From: Prauserella flavalba
Lineage (GTDB): Bacteria; Actinomycetota; Actinomycetes; Mycobacteriales; Pseudonocardiaceae
Length of the DNA: 64,000 nucleotides
Assembly (NCBI RefSeq): GCF_003202235.1
Contig: NZ_MASU01000011.1
Location: forward strand, 62,001 to 126,000
Direction: 5' to 3'
Shown one piece after another: positions 16,580 to 25,370 of this stretch. A program made the position numbers and the translations under genes. The notes under the pieces were generated by a model. The model saw nothing but the letters and a program-made list of their open reading frames with translations. It did not search any database and was not told the origin of the DNA. How positions within the stretch are numbered: the first letter of the stretch is position 1; each line of letters begins with the position of its first letter.

Positions 16580-16632
16580 GCAGTGAAGGCCACCTTCACT
16601 GCGTTCAACGCAGGCAAGGTGGCCTTCACTGC
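16580..16632. terminator. Hairpin of the AAGGCCACCTT family between convergent genes
   Basis: Arms 16580-16603 and 16609-16632: a 17-base perfect outer stem, a two-base mismatch, and a 5-base inner stem around the loop TTCAA. The stop codon of the convergent regulator gene (16626-16628) lies inside the right arm. Confidence 0.85.
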
Positions 16633-19061
16633 GTTGGGCGAGAGGTGAGCAGGGCGCGGAGCTGGGCCAGCAGGTCGCTGCGGCTCGTGGCTCCGAGGCG
16701 CTGGCGCATGCGGGCCATGTGGTGCTCCACGGTCTTCGCCGAGATGAACAGCTGGTCGCCGACCTGCTTGTACGTCATGCCGGACACCACCAGCTCGGCG
16801 ACCTGGGCTTCGCGCTCGCTCAGCCTCGGGGTGCCGCCCGCGTCGGTCACCGCCTCGCCGGGCTCCCGGCCTCGCAGCTCACGGGCGCAGTCCAACAGCG
16901 ACACCATCGCGGAGCGGTCGGTGGTGCGGATCGCCGCCTGGCCCGCGAGCCGCGCGGCGTCCCAGCGCAGCCCGTTGTCGTAAAGGCCCCGCGCCGCCGC
17001 ATCGACCCGCTCGGCGTCGACCTCGCCCGCGATCACGTGCAGCCAGCAGTCCGCGGCCGCGGCCACTACGGCGTGGAACGCGCTGTGCCCCGCCGCCGAG
17101 CTCAGGGCGGTGACGTGTTCGCGCGCCTCCTCGGGCTGCTCGGCCATGATCGCGGCGTGCAAACCGCTCCAGTGCAGCGGCGATGTCCACAGTGGAGGGT
17201 CGCCCAACGAGTCGAGCAGCCGCCACGCCTGGCGCAGGTGGTGGGCGAGCCGCTCGCGGTCGCCGAGCCGCGCGGCCGCGACCGCGAGCTCGCCGAAGGG
17301 CAGCAGCGTGAACAGGTCGACGGGATGCCTGATGACCGCGTCGCACGCCTCGCCCCAGACGGTGCGCAGGCCGGTGAGGTCGCTCGTCCGGCGCGCGAGT
17401 GCGGCCCGCAGGCCCGCGGCGAACAGCCAGTCTCGTGGCGAAAGGTTGGTGCCCGCCGTGGCGAGCCGCTCCGCCGCGAGGTCGGTGTTGCCACGCAACA
17501 CCGAGATCCAGCCGAGCAGCAACCGGTGGCGCGGGGCCAGTGCAGCACCTCCGGACTCCGCCGCGACGGCCCGCTCCAGCAACGTCTCCGCGATCCCCAG
17601 CTCACCGCAGTTGATGCCGACGAGCGCGCCGAGCGCGGAAGGGCTGTCGGGCAGCAGCGCCGAGCGGCCGACGGGTTCCAGCATCTCCGCCGAGCTGACC
17701 AAGGTGGACAATGCCGCGGCGGGCGGCCCCGACACCGATTCGAGCACGCCCTGTGCCGCGGCGGTCATGGCGCCGGAGAGCAGCGTCGGCGGCTCGTCGG
17801 CGTCGGCGGGCGGGTCGAGTGCCCGCTCCGCGTCGGCGAGACGCCCGTTGCCGAGCAACCCGATGGCGGCGTACACAGTGGACAGCCGCGTGCCGGACCA
17901 GCGGAACAGCTCCGCGCTGCGGGCCAGCTGACCGAGGTGCACGAGCGCGGTGCCCGCCACCCGTGCGCCCTCCCTGCGATCGCGTGCCTTCGCGTCGGCG
18001 ATCACCTGGTCGGCCAGCCGCGCCGCCGTGGTGAGGTCGCCGGCCCGCGCGGATGCCTCGGCCCAGCGCGTGCCGACGTCGGTGAGGGGCAGGCCCGCGG
18101 ACACGGCGGCGTCGAAAAGACGCGCGGCCAGTGCGGGATCGGTCTCGGCCGCCTCGTCGGCCGCCGCCTCGAACGCGGCCGCCGGGTCCGGTCCGGTGAG
18201 CCCGCTGCCGAGCAGAGGCCGCACGAGGGAGAGCACGGGGCCGCGCCGGTCGAGCTGAAGCCGCACGAGCCGCTGGTAGACGGTGAGCCTCCGGTCGGAG
18301 GGAACGAGCGCGGCGAGCGCGCGCCTCGCGATGGGCAGCAGAGTGCCGTCGGGGCCGAGCAGCCCGGTCGAGCGGGCGGCGTCGACGGCACCGGCGACCT
18401 CGTTCTCGGTCCTGCCGAGCAGGCCCGACAGCAGTGCGGCGTCGAGCCCGGCGCCCGCCTCGGCGGCGAGCAGGACCACGAGGGTCTCGGGCGCGAGCCG
18501 GTCGAGTTCGGGCCGGAACTCCGCGAGCGCGGCCGAGGGAACCTCCGCCTCGGGTTCCAGGACACCCGCGAGGCGGGTGACGAACCCGGGTACGCCCGCG
18601 GTCTCGGTGTGCACGAACTCGGCGAGCCCGGCGTGTGCCCGCCCGAGCAGGGCCGCGATCCGGCGACGGTCCAGCGGACGCAGGACGATCTGCCCGCGCA
18701 GCCGGGCGAGTGCCGCGTCGAGCACGGGCGACCTCGGCCACGGGCGGGCCGCGATCACGAGCCCGGTGCGGTCGTCGGCCGCCAGCTCGCTCAGCTCGGC
18801 GAGGCCGGTGTCGCCCAGTTCGTGGGCGTCGTCCACCAGCACCAGCTCCGCGCCGCCGGTGTGCTCGCCGAAACGGGCGACCGGCAGGCCCGAGCGGGTG
18901 CGGGCACCGGCGAGATGGTCGAGCAACGCGGTCTTGCCGTAGCCGCCGGGCGCGACGATCGCCAGCCGCGCCGGCGCGAGCCGCCCGCTCGCGACGGCCG
19001 CGCACAGCTCGCGCGTCGGCTCGTCGAGCAGGAGTGCGGTCCTGATCCCGGTAAGGCTCAC
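16626..19061 (-). CDS. Large ATP-binding LuxR-family regulator, IniR-like
   Basis: An 811-residue STAND/MalT-like regulator. Near the N-terminus are a P-loop, APGGYGKTALLDH (about residues 33-45), and a Walker B-like segment LVLVDDAHELGD. The middle is alpha-helical repeats. The C-terminus is a LuxR helix-turn-helix (LSEREAQVAELVVSGMTYKQ through TVEHHMARMRQRLGA). The start is GTG 19061, overlapping the stop of the Hsp70-like gene. Upstream frames simply run through that gene. In mycobacteria the ATPase regulator IniR controls iniBAC in response to envelope stress and trehalose. Position opposite iniB, size and layout make this the likely equivalent; orthology is inferred. Confidence 0.88.
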   Translation of the reverse strand: MSLTGIRTALLLDEPTRELCAAVASGRLAPARLAIVAPGGYGKTALLDHLAGARTRSGLPVARFGEHTGGAELVLVDDAHELGDTGLAELSELAADDRTGLVIAARPWPRSPVLDAALARLRGQIVLRPLDRRRIAALLGRAHAGLAEFVHTETAGVPGFVTRLAGVLEPEAEVPSAALAEFRPELDRLAPETLVVLLAAEAGAGLDAALLSGLLGRTENEVAGAVDAARSTGLLGPDGTLLPIARRALAALVPSDRRLTVYQRLVRLQLDRRGPVLSLVRPLLGSGLTGPDPAAAFEAAADEAAETDPALAARLFDAAVSAGLPLTDVGTRWAEASARAGDLTTAARLADQVIADAKARDRREGARVAGTALVHLGQLARSAELFRWSGTRLSTVYAAIGLLGNGRLADAERALDPPADADEPPTLLSGAMTAAAQGVLESVSGPPAAALSTLVSSAEMLEPVGRSALLPDSPSALGALVGINCGELGIAETLLERAVAAESGGAALAPRHRLLLGWISVLRGNTDLAAERLATAGTNLSPRDWLFAAGLRAALARRTSDLTGLRTVWGEACDAVIRHPVDLFTLLPFGELAVAAARLGDRERLAHHLRQAWRLLDSLGDPPLWTSPLHWSGLHAAIMAEQPEEAREHVTALSSAAGHSAFHAVVAAAADCWLHVIAGEVDAERVDAAARGLYDNGLRWDAARLAGQAAIRTTDRSAMVSLLDCARELRGREPGEAVTDAGGTPRLSEREAQVAELVVSGMTYKQVGDQLFISAKTVEHHMARMRQRLGATSRSDLLAQLRALLTSRPTQ

Positions 19062-20293
19062 CGTTCCTCGTCCCGGTTGGTGGTCGAAGCGGCCTTGCGG
19101 GCCAGCGAGAACCGGCGCTTCGGCGGCTCGAGCGGCGTGATCTCCACGGGCGGTCGTTCCGGTGGCGGTTCGATGTCGTCGAGGTCGTCGCCGCGGTACA
19201 CCACGGGCAGCTCGTACGAACCCGAGACGAGCGACGTCGACGTGCTCTCCTTCGCGGGTTCCGGCTCCGGCACTGGCCGGGCGGCGAGCGCCGCGCCCCG
19301 GCACAGGGCAGTACCGGGGTCGTGGTCGACCGCGACCGGGCACGACAGCATCGTCTCCGCGAGCTCCGCCGCGAGGGGGGTCCGCGCCGTGCCGCCCACC
19401 AGCACCGCCGCGGCGAGATCCCCGGACGGCACCGTGGCGGCGAGCCGCTCCAGCGACGCGATCGCCGAGGCCAGCGCGGGCCGCGCCAGCTCGTCGAACT
19501 CGGCGCGGGTGAGGGGCACGTCGTCGAGCACCATCGTCTCGGGCACCTGCGAGAGCCGCTCCTTGGCCGCAGTGCACGCAGCGCGCAGCCGCGCCATCGC
19601 GGCCGGGTCCGTCTCGTCGGCTCCCGCCGCGCGCACGAGCCGCCGGACCAGCAGGTCGTCCAGGTGTGCGCCCGCGGCGTGCTCGGGACCCTCCGTGTGG
19701 GCGAGCAACTCGAAGCCGCGCGGGCCCCTGCGCAGCAGCGCCGCCTCGGTGCCCTCCCCGCCGATGCGGCAGACCGCCAGTGTCGCGCCCACCTCCACGT
19801 GCTCACGGGCGTGGTGACTCTCCGCGGCCGCGATCGGGCTCGGCAGCGCCAGCACCGCGGGCAGCTGGGCGGCGTCGAGCGCCTCGTGCAGCGCCCCGCG
19901 CCGGTGCCCTGACCAGCCGGGCGGATGGGTCACCACGATCCGCTCGGGATCGGTGCCCTCGGCGTCGGCGACGCGGTCGGCCACCCAGCCGATCAGCGCG
20001 GCGGCGAGCGTCTCGGCCGGATACGACCTGTCACCGAGCACGAACGGAACGGCGTCGCCGGTGCGGCGAAGCGGGCCACGGGCGATCCGGTCGGGCTCCG
20101 TCGCCGCCCGCCGCAACGCGGCCTGACCGGTGAGGACGTCACCGTTCGGCCCGACGTGCAACACCGAGTCGAGCCACGGGAACCCACCCCCGAGGGGGAC
20201 CACCTCGGGGCGCCCCCAGTGGGCTCCGCCGGACCTGCAGACGGCCGCGGTGGTGCGCGTGGTGCCGAGATGGACACCCAGGACATAGCGCAT
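19058..20293 (-). CDS. Hsp70/actin-fold ATPase lacking a substrate-binding domain
   Basis: A 411-residue protein with Hsp70-type nucleotide-binding motifs: phosphate-1 GVHLGTTRTTAAV at residues 6-18, the adenosine motif VLVGGTARTPL near 308, and DPGTALCRGAA. The DnaK-type peptide-binding domain is missing. After about residue 345 comes a low-complexity, charged tail rich in Pro (EPPPERPPVEITPLEPPKRR). ATG 20293 is chosen because the homology begins right there (MRYVLGVHLG). It is co-transcribed with the IniR-like regulator (4-base overlap) and divergent from iniB. A role as a stress sensor or chaperone-like partner of the regulator is likely but unproven. Confidence 0.87.
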   Translation of the reverse strand: MRYVLGVHLGTTRTTAAVCRSGGAHWGRPEVVPLGGGFPWLDSVLHVGPNGDVLTGQAALRRAATEPDRIARGPLRRTGDAVPFVLGDRSYPAETLAAALIGWVADRVADAEGTDPERIVVTHPPGWSGHRRGALHEALDAAQLPAVLALPSPIAAAESHHAREHVEVGATLAVCRIGGEGTEAALLRRGPRGFELLAHTEGPEHAAGAHLDDLLVRRLVRAAGADETDPAAMARLRAACTAAKERLSQVPETMVLDDVPLTRAEFDELARPALASAIASLERLAATVPSGDLAAAVLVGGTARTPLAAELAETMLSCPVAVDHDPGTALCRGAALAARPVPEPEPAKESTSTSLVSGSYELPVVYRGDDLDDIEPPPERPPVEITPLEPPKRRFSLARKAASTTNRDEER

Positions 20294-20544
20294 TTTCCGC
20301 GGTTTCCTCACGTTCTTGTCTGGTGGCCGGGCCGGACGTGCGTCCTTTCGTACCAAAGCCCTGCGGCCGAATGACACCCCCCGCCCGGCCGGGCGCCGAT
20401 CCCCTAATCCCCTAACGGATCCCCCCATCCGTGGCGTGGACAACAGGGAGTGATCCCCGATGACCTCCCCGTGGCCGACGCATAACTTGCTCGGGTCGGC
20501 GTCCCCGAGCGCCCAGAACATCCCCCCACGAATTGGAGATCTAG
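20294..20544. promoter_or_regulatory. Divergent promoter region between the Hsp70-like gene and iniB
   Basis: A 251-base non-coding space that must hold both divergent promoters and the binding site of the IniR-like regulator. A pair of CCCCTAA-type direct repeats lies at about 20401-20417. GGAG at 20535-20538 is the ribosome site for the TTG start of iniB. I see no convincing -35/-10 pair. Confidence 0.5.
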
Positions 20545-21954
20545 TTGTCCATCCACGAGGAGCAGACGCTGCACGACTTCGTGCTCGGCCTGCTGAACGA
20601 CCCCACCTCGCGGCTCGAGTTCACCCAGGACCCGACGCACGTGCTCGAATGCGCGGGCCTCGGTGACATCACCGCGCAGGACGTGCAGGAAGTCGTCCCG
20701 CTCGTCATGGACTACAGCGGCCGGCTGCCCGGCGCCGACGCGCTCGGTGGCGACCTCCCCGTCGACGTCGCCGGTCTCGACGGCGCGATCGCGCAGCTGC
20801 GCACCGTCGCCGACGCCGCGGGCCAGGGCCGTTCCGACGACAGCCTCGACCTGGGCGGGTTCGACGCCAACCTGGGCGGCACCGCCGACGGCATCGCCGG
20901 TTCGGGCGAGCTGTTCACCGACCAGCTCGACGCCGTCGGCGCCGCCACCGCCTCCCTCGAGGGTGGCGCGGTCGCCTCGGCCGTCGACTCCGACGCCGGT
21001 TCCGGCGAGCTCGCCGGTGAGGCCAGCGAGGACGGCGCGAGCTTCGCCTCCAGCTCCGACTCGATCGTCGGCCACTTCGCGGGCATCGGTGGCGCCGGCC
21101 TGGAGAGCGCGGGCGGCGCACTGGCCTACGAGGGCGACGCGGCGACCGGCAGCGGCATGGTCGACGCGAGCCTCGAGGGCGTGACCGGTGACCTGTCGTT
21201 CGTCACCGAGCAGGGTGGCGTCGCGGGCTTCGCCCAGGGCAGCACCGACGGTGCCGCCGGTGGCGTGGCGCTTGAGAGCGAGGCCGTCGAGGCTGAAGGC
21301 ATCGCCGGCGGTTCGACCGACGAGTTCGCCGCCGGTGGCGAGCTGGAGTCGTCGCTGGGCACCTACGGTCTCGAGTTCACCGGCGAGCCCGCCGACGCGC
21401 CGCTGCCGGACTTCGCCACCACTGGCGACCTCGCCGGCGCCCTGGACTCCGACAGCCTGACCCGCGGCGCCGAGCCGACCGCCAGCGCGCTCGCCACCTA
21501 CGTCACCTCGGACGGCGCCGCCCTCGGCGGTCTCGCCCCGGTGCAGCTGCCCGCCGCCGGCCAGCTCCCCGCCGAGCTGCCCGAGGCCCGCGGCGACCTG
21601 CCGGCCGACGCCGGTGACCTGCCGGTCGACGTGCCGGGCGCCGCCGTCCCGTCGCTGCCGGACCCCGGCTCGCTTCCCGTGGACGTGCCCGCTGACCTGC
21701 CGGCCGGTCTCCCGGCCGACCTGCCCGCGGACCTGCCCGCCGGTCTCCCGGCCGACCTGCCCACCGAGCTGCCGGAGCTGCCGGTCGCCAACCCGCTGCC
21801 CGCGGGCCGCGCGGACCTCCCGGCCGACGTTCCCAACCCGGTCGACACGGTCACGGAGGGCGTCGGTTCGAGCCCGGTTAGTGACGCCACGAACGCCACC
21901 GACGCGCTGCCTGCTGACCTGCCGAGCACCGGTGACCTGGACCTCGGTCTCTGA
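20545..21954 (+). CDS. iniB: IniB-like protein, Gly/Ala-rich with LPA repeats
   Basis: A 469-residue protein. The IniB N-terminal domain occupies about residues 1-60 (TLHDFVLGLLNDPTSRLEFT). A long Gly/Ala/Ser/Glu-rich region follows (GGVAGFAQGSTDGAAGG), and the C-terminus carries LPADLPAGLP-type repeats from about 325 to 425. The start is TTG 20545, six bases after GGAG; no ATG or GTG gives the complete domain. In Mycobacterium tuberculosis IniB is the first product of the isoniazid-inducible iniBAC operon, which is induced by cell-wall inhibitors. Its molecular role is not known. It is upstream of iniA and iniC, in the standard order. Confidence 0.88.
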   Translation: MSIHEEQTLHDFVLGLLNDPTSRLEFTQDPTHVLECAGLGDITAQDVQEVVPLVMDYSGRLPGADALGGDLPVDVAGLDGAIAQLRTVADAAGQGRSDDSLDLGGFDANLGGTADGIAGSGELFTDQLDAVGAATASLEGGAVASAVDSDAGSGELAGEASEDGASFASSSDSIVGHFAGIGGAGLESAGGALAYEGDAATGSGMVDASLEGVTGDLSFVTEQGGVAGFAQGSTDGAAGGVALESEAVEAEGIAGGSTDEFAAGGELESSLGTYGLEFTGEPADAPLPDFATTGDLAGALDSDSLTRGAEPTASALATYVTSDGAALGGLAPVQLPAAGQLPAELPEARGDLPADAGDLPVDVPGAAVPSLPDPGSLPVDVPADLPAGLPADLPADLPAGLPADLPTELPELPVANPLPAGRADLPADVPNPVDTVTEGVGSSPVSDATNATDALPADLPSTGDLDLGL

Positions 21955-21982
21955 GGACAGAACTGATATCGGAGTGGTAACG

Positions 21983-22013
21983 AGCTGGGCTCGGGCGAAT
22001 CACGGGCCCAGCT
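21983..22013 (+). terminator. Hairpin between iniB and iniA
   Basis: AGCTGGGC (21983-21990) pairs with GCCCAGCT (22006-22013) around a 15-base loop; AGTGG and CCACT just outside can extend the stem. There is no T-run. It may attenuate transcription into iniA/iniC or stabilise the iniB message. The space of about 97 bases otherwise holds nothing clear. Confidence 0.35.
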
Positions 22014-22051
22014 TCCACTGCGGAGAGTGACCGAGGCACACTCTTCGTCCG

Positions 22052-23854
22052 ATGATGGCTTCGCCCTGGCTCGGCGTCCTGGATGACACCATCCAGGCGT
22101 GCGGAGCACACGCACGACCGGACCTGGTCGAGCGCCTTCGGTCCCGCCGCGCAGAGCTGGCGGGACCGAAGGTGCGCGTGCTCGTGCTCGGCGAGTCGGG
22201 CCAGGGCAAAAGCCAGCTGATCAACGGCCTCGTCAACGCCCCGGTGTGCGCCGTCGGCGACGACGTCACCACCTCGGTCCCCGCCGTCGTCCAGCACGCC
22301 GAGGCCCCGGCCGCCGCGATCGTCACCGGCGACGAGGGCCGCAGCCTCGAAGGTCCCGGCCGGGTCCCCGCCCCCGTCGAGTCGGTGACCGCAAGGGCCA
22401 ACCGCGACAGCGGCGCCGTGCGGGCCGAGATCGGCCTGCCGCGCAAGCTCCTCGAGACGGGCCTCGCACTCGTCGACTCCCCGCCCATCGGCTCCCCGGC
22501 CTCGCAGCACACCCACCGCACACTCGCGGTGCTCCCGCAGGCCGACGCGGCGCTGCTCGTCTCCGACGCGACGAAGGAACTCTCCCCCTCGGAGCTCGAC
22601 CTCATCGGCAGGGTGCAGCGGTTCTGCCCCACCGTCGCCGTCGTGCTCACCAAGACCGACCTCGTGCCCGGCTGGCGCCGCGTCGCCGAACGCAACCGCG
22701 CCCGCCTCGAACAGGACGGACTCGCCGCGCCCGTGATCCCGGTGTCGGCGTCGCTGCGCCTCGCCGCCGCGAAGAGCGGAGACAAGGCCCTCAACGAGGA
22801 GTCCGGCTACGGCGCACTCGTCCGGTACCTGCACCAGGACCTCATGGGCCACGTCGACCTGCTGCGCAGGCGTTCGGTCGCCGCGCTGATCCACATGACC
22901 GTCGAGCAGCTCGGCGCGCCCCTGCGGGAGCGGCTCGCCGAGCTGCGTGAGGGCGGGACCGACGAGCTGACGGCACGCTGGCGGGCCGCGGGCAACCGCC
23001 TGGAGGAGCTGCAACGCGAGTCGGCGCGCTGGCAGACCGTGCTCTCCGACGAGGTCGCCGACCTCATCGCCGACCTCGACTTCGACCTGCGCGAACGCAC
23101 GCGCCGGATCCTGCGCGAGGCCGAGGAGTACTTCGAGGTCGCCGATCCGGCGAAGGACTGGCCCGAGTTCGAGGAGTGGCTCAGGGACAACCTGAGATCG
23201 GTCGCGGAGACGAACTCGAACTGGCTGCTCGACCGGTTCGAGTGGATCGCCCGCAAGATCGCCAGGCAGGTCGCGCCCCGCACCGGCGACGTCCTGCCGG
23301 AAGCCCTGCTGGGCGCGGAGTCCCGCGACCACATCGGCGACCTGCGGATGCCGAACGTCGAGCGGTTCGGCCTCGGGCAGAAGCTGTTCGTCGGCATGCG
23401 CGGCTCCTACAGCGGCCTGCTCATGTTCGGGCTGGCGACGACGTTGGCCGGCATGCCGCTCATCAACCCGATTTCGCTCGGCGCCGGTGCCGCGTTCGGT
23501 GCGAAGAGCATCTTCGAGGAGCGGGGCAACCGGCTCAAGCGGCGTCAGGCCGCGGCGAAAACGGCCGCGCACCGGCACGTGGACGACTTCTTCCTCACCT
23601 ACGGCAAGCAGAGCAAGGACACGGTCCGCCTCATCCACCGCGAGCTGCGCGACCGCTGCACGACCGTCGCGCACGAGCTGCGAACCGAGATCGCCGACAC
23701 GGCCAAGCGCATCAAGCAGGTCATCGACGCCGACACCGCCGAGCGCGGGGCCAGCGCGCGGGAACTGGCCCGCGCGATCGAGCAGCTGAACCTGCTGTAC
23801 CGGCGAGGGCACGCGCTCGCGACCACTCACGCCGTCCGAGGGCTGACGGCGTGA
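22052..23854 (+). CDS. iniA: Dynamin-like GTPase IniA
   Basis: A 600-residue bacterial dynamin-like protein. The P-loop GESGQGKS (about residues 48-55), switch segment VTTSVPAV, G3-equivalent ALVDSPPIGS (Asp-x-Pro rather than DxxG) and G4 TKTD are visible. A helical stalk follows. A hydrophobic stretch around 445-490 (GLLMFGLATTLAGMPLI, then SLGAGAAFGAK) could be the membrane-inserting paddle. IniA of mycobacteria tubulates or fuses membranes and aids survival under cell-wall drugs. The stop overlaps the iniC start (GTGA). Tandem dynamin genes often form hetero-oligomers. Confidence 0.92.
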   Translation: MMASPWLGVLDDTIQACGAHARPDLVERLRSRRAELAGPKVRVLVLGESGQGKSQLINGLVNAPVCAVGDDVTTSVPAVVQHAEAPAAAIVTGDEGRSLEGPGRVPAPVESVTARANRDSGAVRAEIGLPRKLLETGLALVDSPPIGSPASQHTHRTLAVLPQADAALLVSDATKELSPSELDLIGRVQRFCPTVAVVLTKTDLVPGWRRVAERNRARLEQDGLAAPVIPVSASLRLAAAKSGDKALNEESGYGALVRYLHQDLMGHVDLLRRRSVAALIHMTVEQLGAPLRERLAELREGGTDELTARWRAAGNRLEELQRESARWQTVLSDEVADLIADLDFDLRERTRRILREAEEYFEVADPAKDWPEFEEWLRDNLRSVAETNSNWLLDRFEWIARKIARQVAPRTGDVLPEALLGAESRDHIGDLRMPNVERFGLGQKLFVGMRGSYSGLLMFGLATTLAGMPLINPISLGAGAAFGAKSIFEERGNRLKRRQAAAKTAAHRHVDDFFLTYGKQSKDTVRLIHRELRDRCTTVAHELRTEIADTAKRIKQVIDADTAERGASARELARAIEQLNLLYRRGHALATTHAVRGLTA

Positions 23855-25110
23855 ACCTGCCGGAGCTGACCTGGTCGCTGCTCAACCGGGCGCTGGACGC
23901 GTACGCGGACAGCCCGAGGGCCACGAACTGGCTGCGCGGCCACCTCGCGCGGTTCACGGAACCGCTGCGGCTGGCTGTGACCGGACCGCACAAATCCGGC
24001 CGCTCGACGTTGGTGAACGCGCTTGCGGGCCAGGTCGTGGCGAACGGGCCGGAGCCGACGCGGCATCACGTGCCCGCGACCCGCTCGCAACCGGCGCTGA
24101 TGCTGATCGACACCCCGCCGGTGGACGCCGAGGCCGCCGAACCGGGCTCCCTCGAGCGGATCTGCCTGGAAGCCGACGCGGTGCTGTACCTGATCGGCCA
24201 CCCGCACAACGCCGACCCGTCGTTCCTGCGGACGGTGCAGGATCACCCGGTCGCCAGAGCGGCCCCGGTGAACGCGCTCGTGGTCCTCTCCCGTGCCGAC
24301 GAACTCGGCGGGGGCCGGGTCGACGCGCTCATCTCGGCGCGGCAGGTGGCGCGCCGCTACCGCAGGGAGACCGAGCTGGCCGGCCTGTGCCAGGACATCG
24401 TGCCGGTGGCCGGTCTCGCGGCACAGGCGGGCCGCACCATGACCGAAACCGAGTTCGAGACGTTCGCGGCGCTCGCCGCCGTTCCGAAGGCCGAGCTGGA
24501 GCCGCTGTTGCTGTCCGCCGACCGGTTCTCCGCCGAGGAGGCGCGCGCGGCGTTGCTCTCGAGGTTCGGGCTGTTCGGCGTCCGGCTCGCGGCCACCCTG
24601 GTCCGTGGCGGTGTCGACAGTCAGGCCGGGCTCGCCGCGCAGCTGCTCCAGCGCACCGGGCTTTCCGAACTGCGCGACGCGATAGCGCGGTACTTCACCG
24701 ACCGGGTGGGGGTGCTCAAGGCTCGATCGGCGCTGATCGGGCTCGAGGTGGTGCTGCGGATGGAGCCCCGGCCCGCCGCGGCGCCGCTGGTGACGGAGCT
24801 GGAACGGCTGCTCGCGGGGGCGCACGAGTTCGCCGAGCTGCGGATGCTCGCGGCGTTGCGTACGGGTCGCGCGCGGCTGCCGGAGGAGCTCAAGGAGGAG
24901 GCGTTGCGGCTGATCGGCGGCTACGGCGACGACCCGCCCACCCGGCTGGGGGTGGCCGGCCCGGAACCGCAGCTGCGGCAGGCGGCCTTCGGCGCGTTGC
25001 GGCTGTGGCAGCAGTACGCCGAGAACCCGGTGCTCGGCGCGGCGGAGCGCAGGGCGGCGCTGACCGTCGTCCGAAGCTGCGAGGCGATGGCGATGGCACC
25101 CGGCCTGTAG
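23851..25110 (+). CDS. iniC: IniC-like second dynamin-family protein with altered P-loop
   Basis: A 419-residue partner of IniA. The P-loop reads GPHKSGRST (about residues 44-52), where the invariant Lys of GKS/T is Arg. A G3-like segment LMLIDTPPVD and a G4-like LSRADEL follow. GTP binding or hydrolysis may therefore be weak, and this subunit could be regulatory in a mixed oligomer with IniA. GTG 23851 overlaps the iniA stop; the upstream frame is antiparallel or out-of-frame to iniA. The C-terminal half is helical (RLGVAGPEPQLRQAAFGALR). Confidence 0.87.
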   Translation: MNLPELTWSLLNRALDAYADSPRATNWLRGHLARFTEPLRLAVTGPHKSGRSTLVNALAGQVVANGPEPTRHHVPATRSQPALMLIDTPPVDAEAAEPGSLERICLEADAVLYLIGHPHNADPSFLRTVQDHPVARAAPVNALVVLSRADELGGGRVDALISARQVARRYRRETELAGLCQDIVPVAGLAAQAGRTMTETEFETFAALAAVPKAELEPLLLSADRFSAEEARAALLSRFGLFGVRLAATLVRGGVDSQAGLAAQLLQRTGLSELRDAIARYFTDRVGVLKARSALIGLEVVLRMEPRPAAAPLVTELERLLAGAHEFAELRMLAALRTGRARLPEELKEEALRLIGGYGDDPPTRLGVAGPEPQLRQAAFGALRLWQQYAENPVLGAAERRAALTVVRSCEAMAMAPGL

Positions 25111-25370
25111 CCGCGCGGCGTGCTGGCGCTGCTCACCGATCGCATGGGCGGAAGCCGCCGTTCGACCTCGCCGAGCTCGATCCCACGGTGTTCGGGCTGC
25201 TGGCCAACGAGCTCGACGAGCGCACGAACGTCGAAGCGCCCGCCGAGGAGACGACGGCCCACCTCGAATTCAGGGCGAAGGCCGCGGAACGGGGACAGCG
25301 GTCGAGACCGATTCCTGATCCGTACCCGGAAGTCCTTCCGCCGTTCACCCGACTGGGTAAAGATCTCCCG
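25111..25370 (+). other. Intergenic stretch with coding-like composition but no intact gene
   Basis: The 260 bases between iniC and the nuclease gene have codon-like GC bias in two frames. GTG 25120 opens a frame (VLALLTDRMGG) that loses sense near 25150, while the frame of the nuclease gene then reads coherently (PPFDLAELDPTVFGLLANEL) up to the signal peptide but has no start codon. This fits a small gene broken by an indel, or a sequencing error, joining the two halves. It would encode about 80 residues of unknown function. Confidence 0.35.

Noticed and set aside
16719-19817. A 1,032-codon plus-strand frame over the LuxR and Hsp70-like genes
   Set aside because: It spans two overlapping minus-strand genes with clear Walker, helix-turn-helix and Hsp70 motifs, so it is a compositional shadow.
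19058-20521. Longer form of the Hsp70-like protein starting near 20521
   Set aside because: The 76 extra residues lie in the divergent promoter region of iniB and show no homology; MRYVLGVHLG at 20293 is the family start.
21614-21830. Repeat array in iniB (LPADLP units) as a CRISPR or satellite
   Set aside because: The short repeats are protein-coding Leu-Pro-Ala motifs without regular spacing or spacers.
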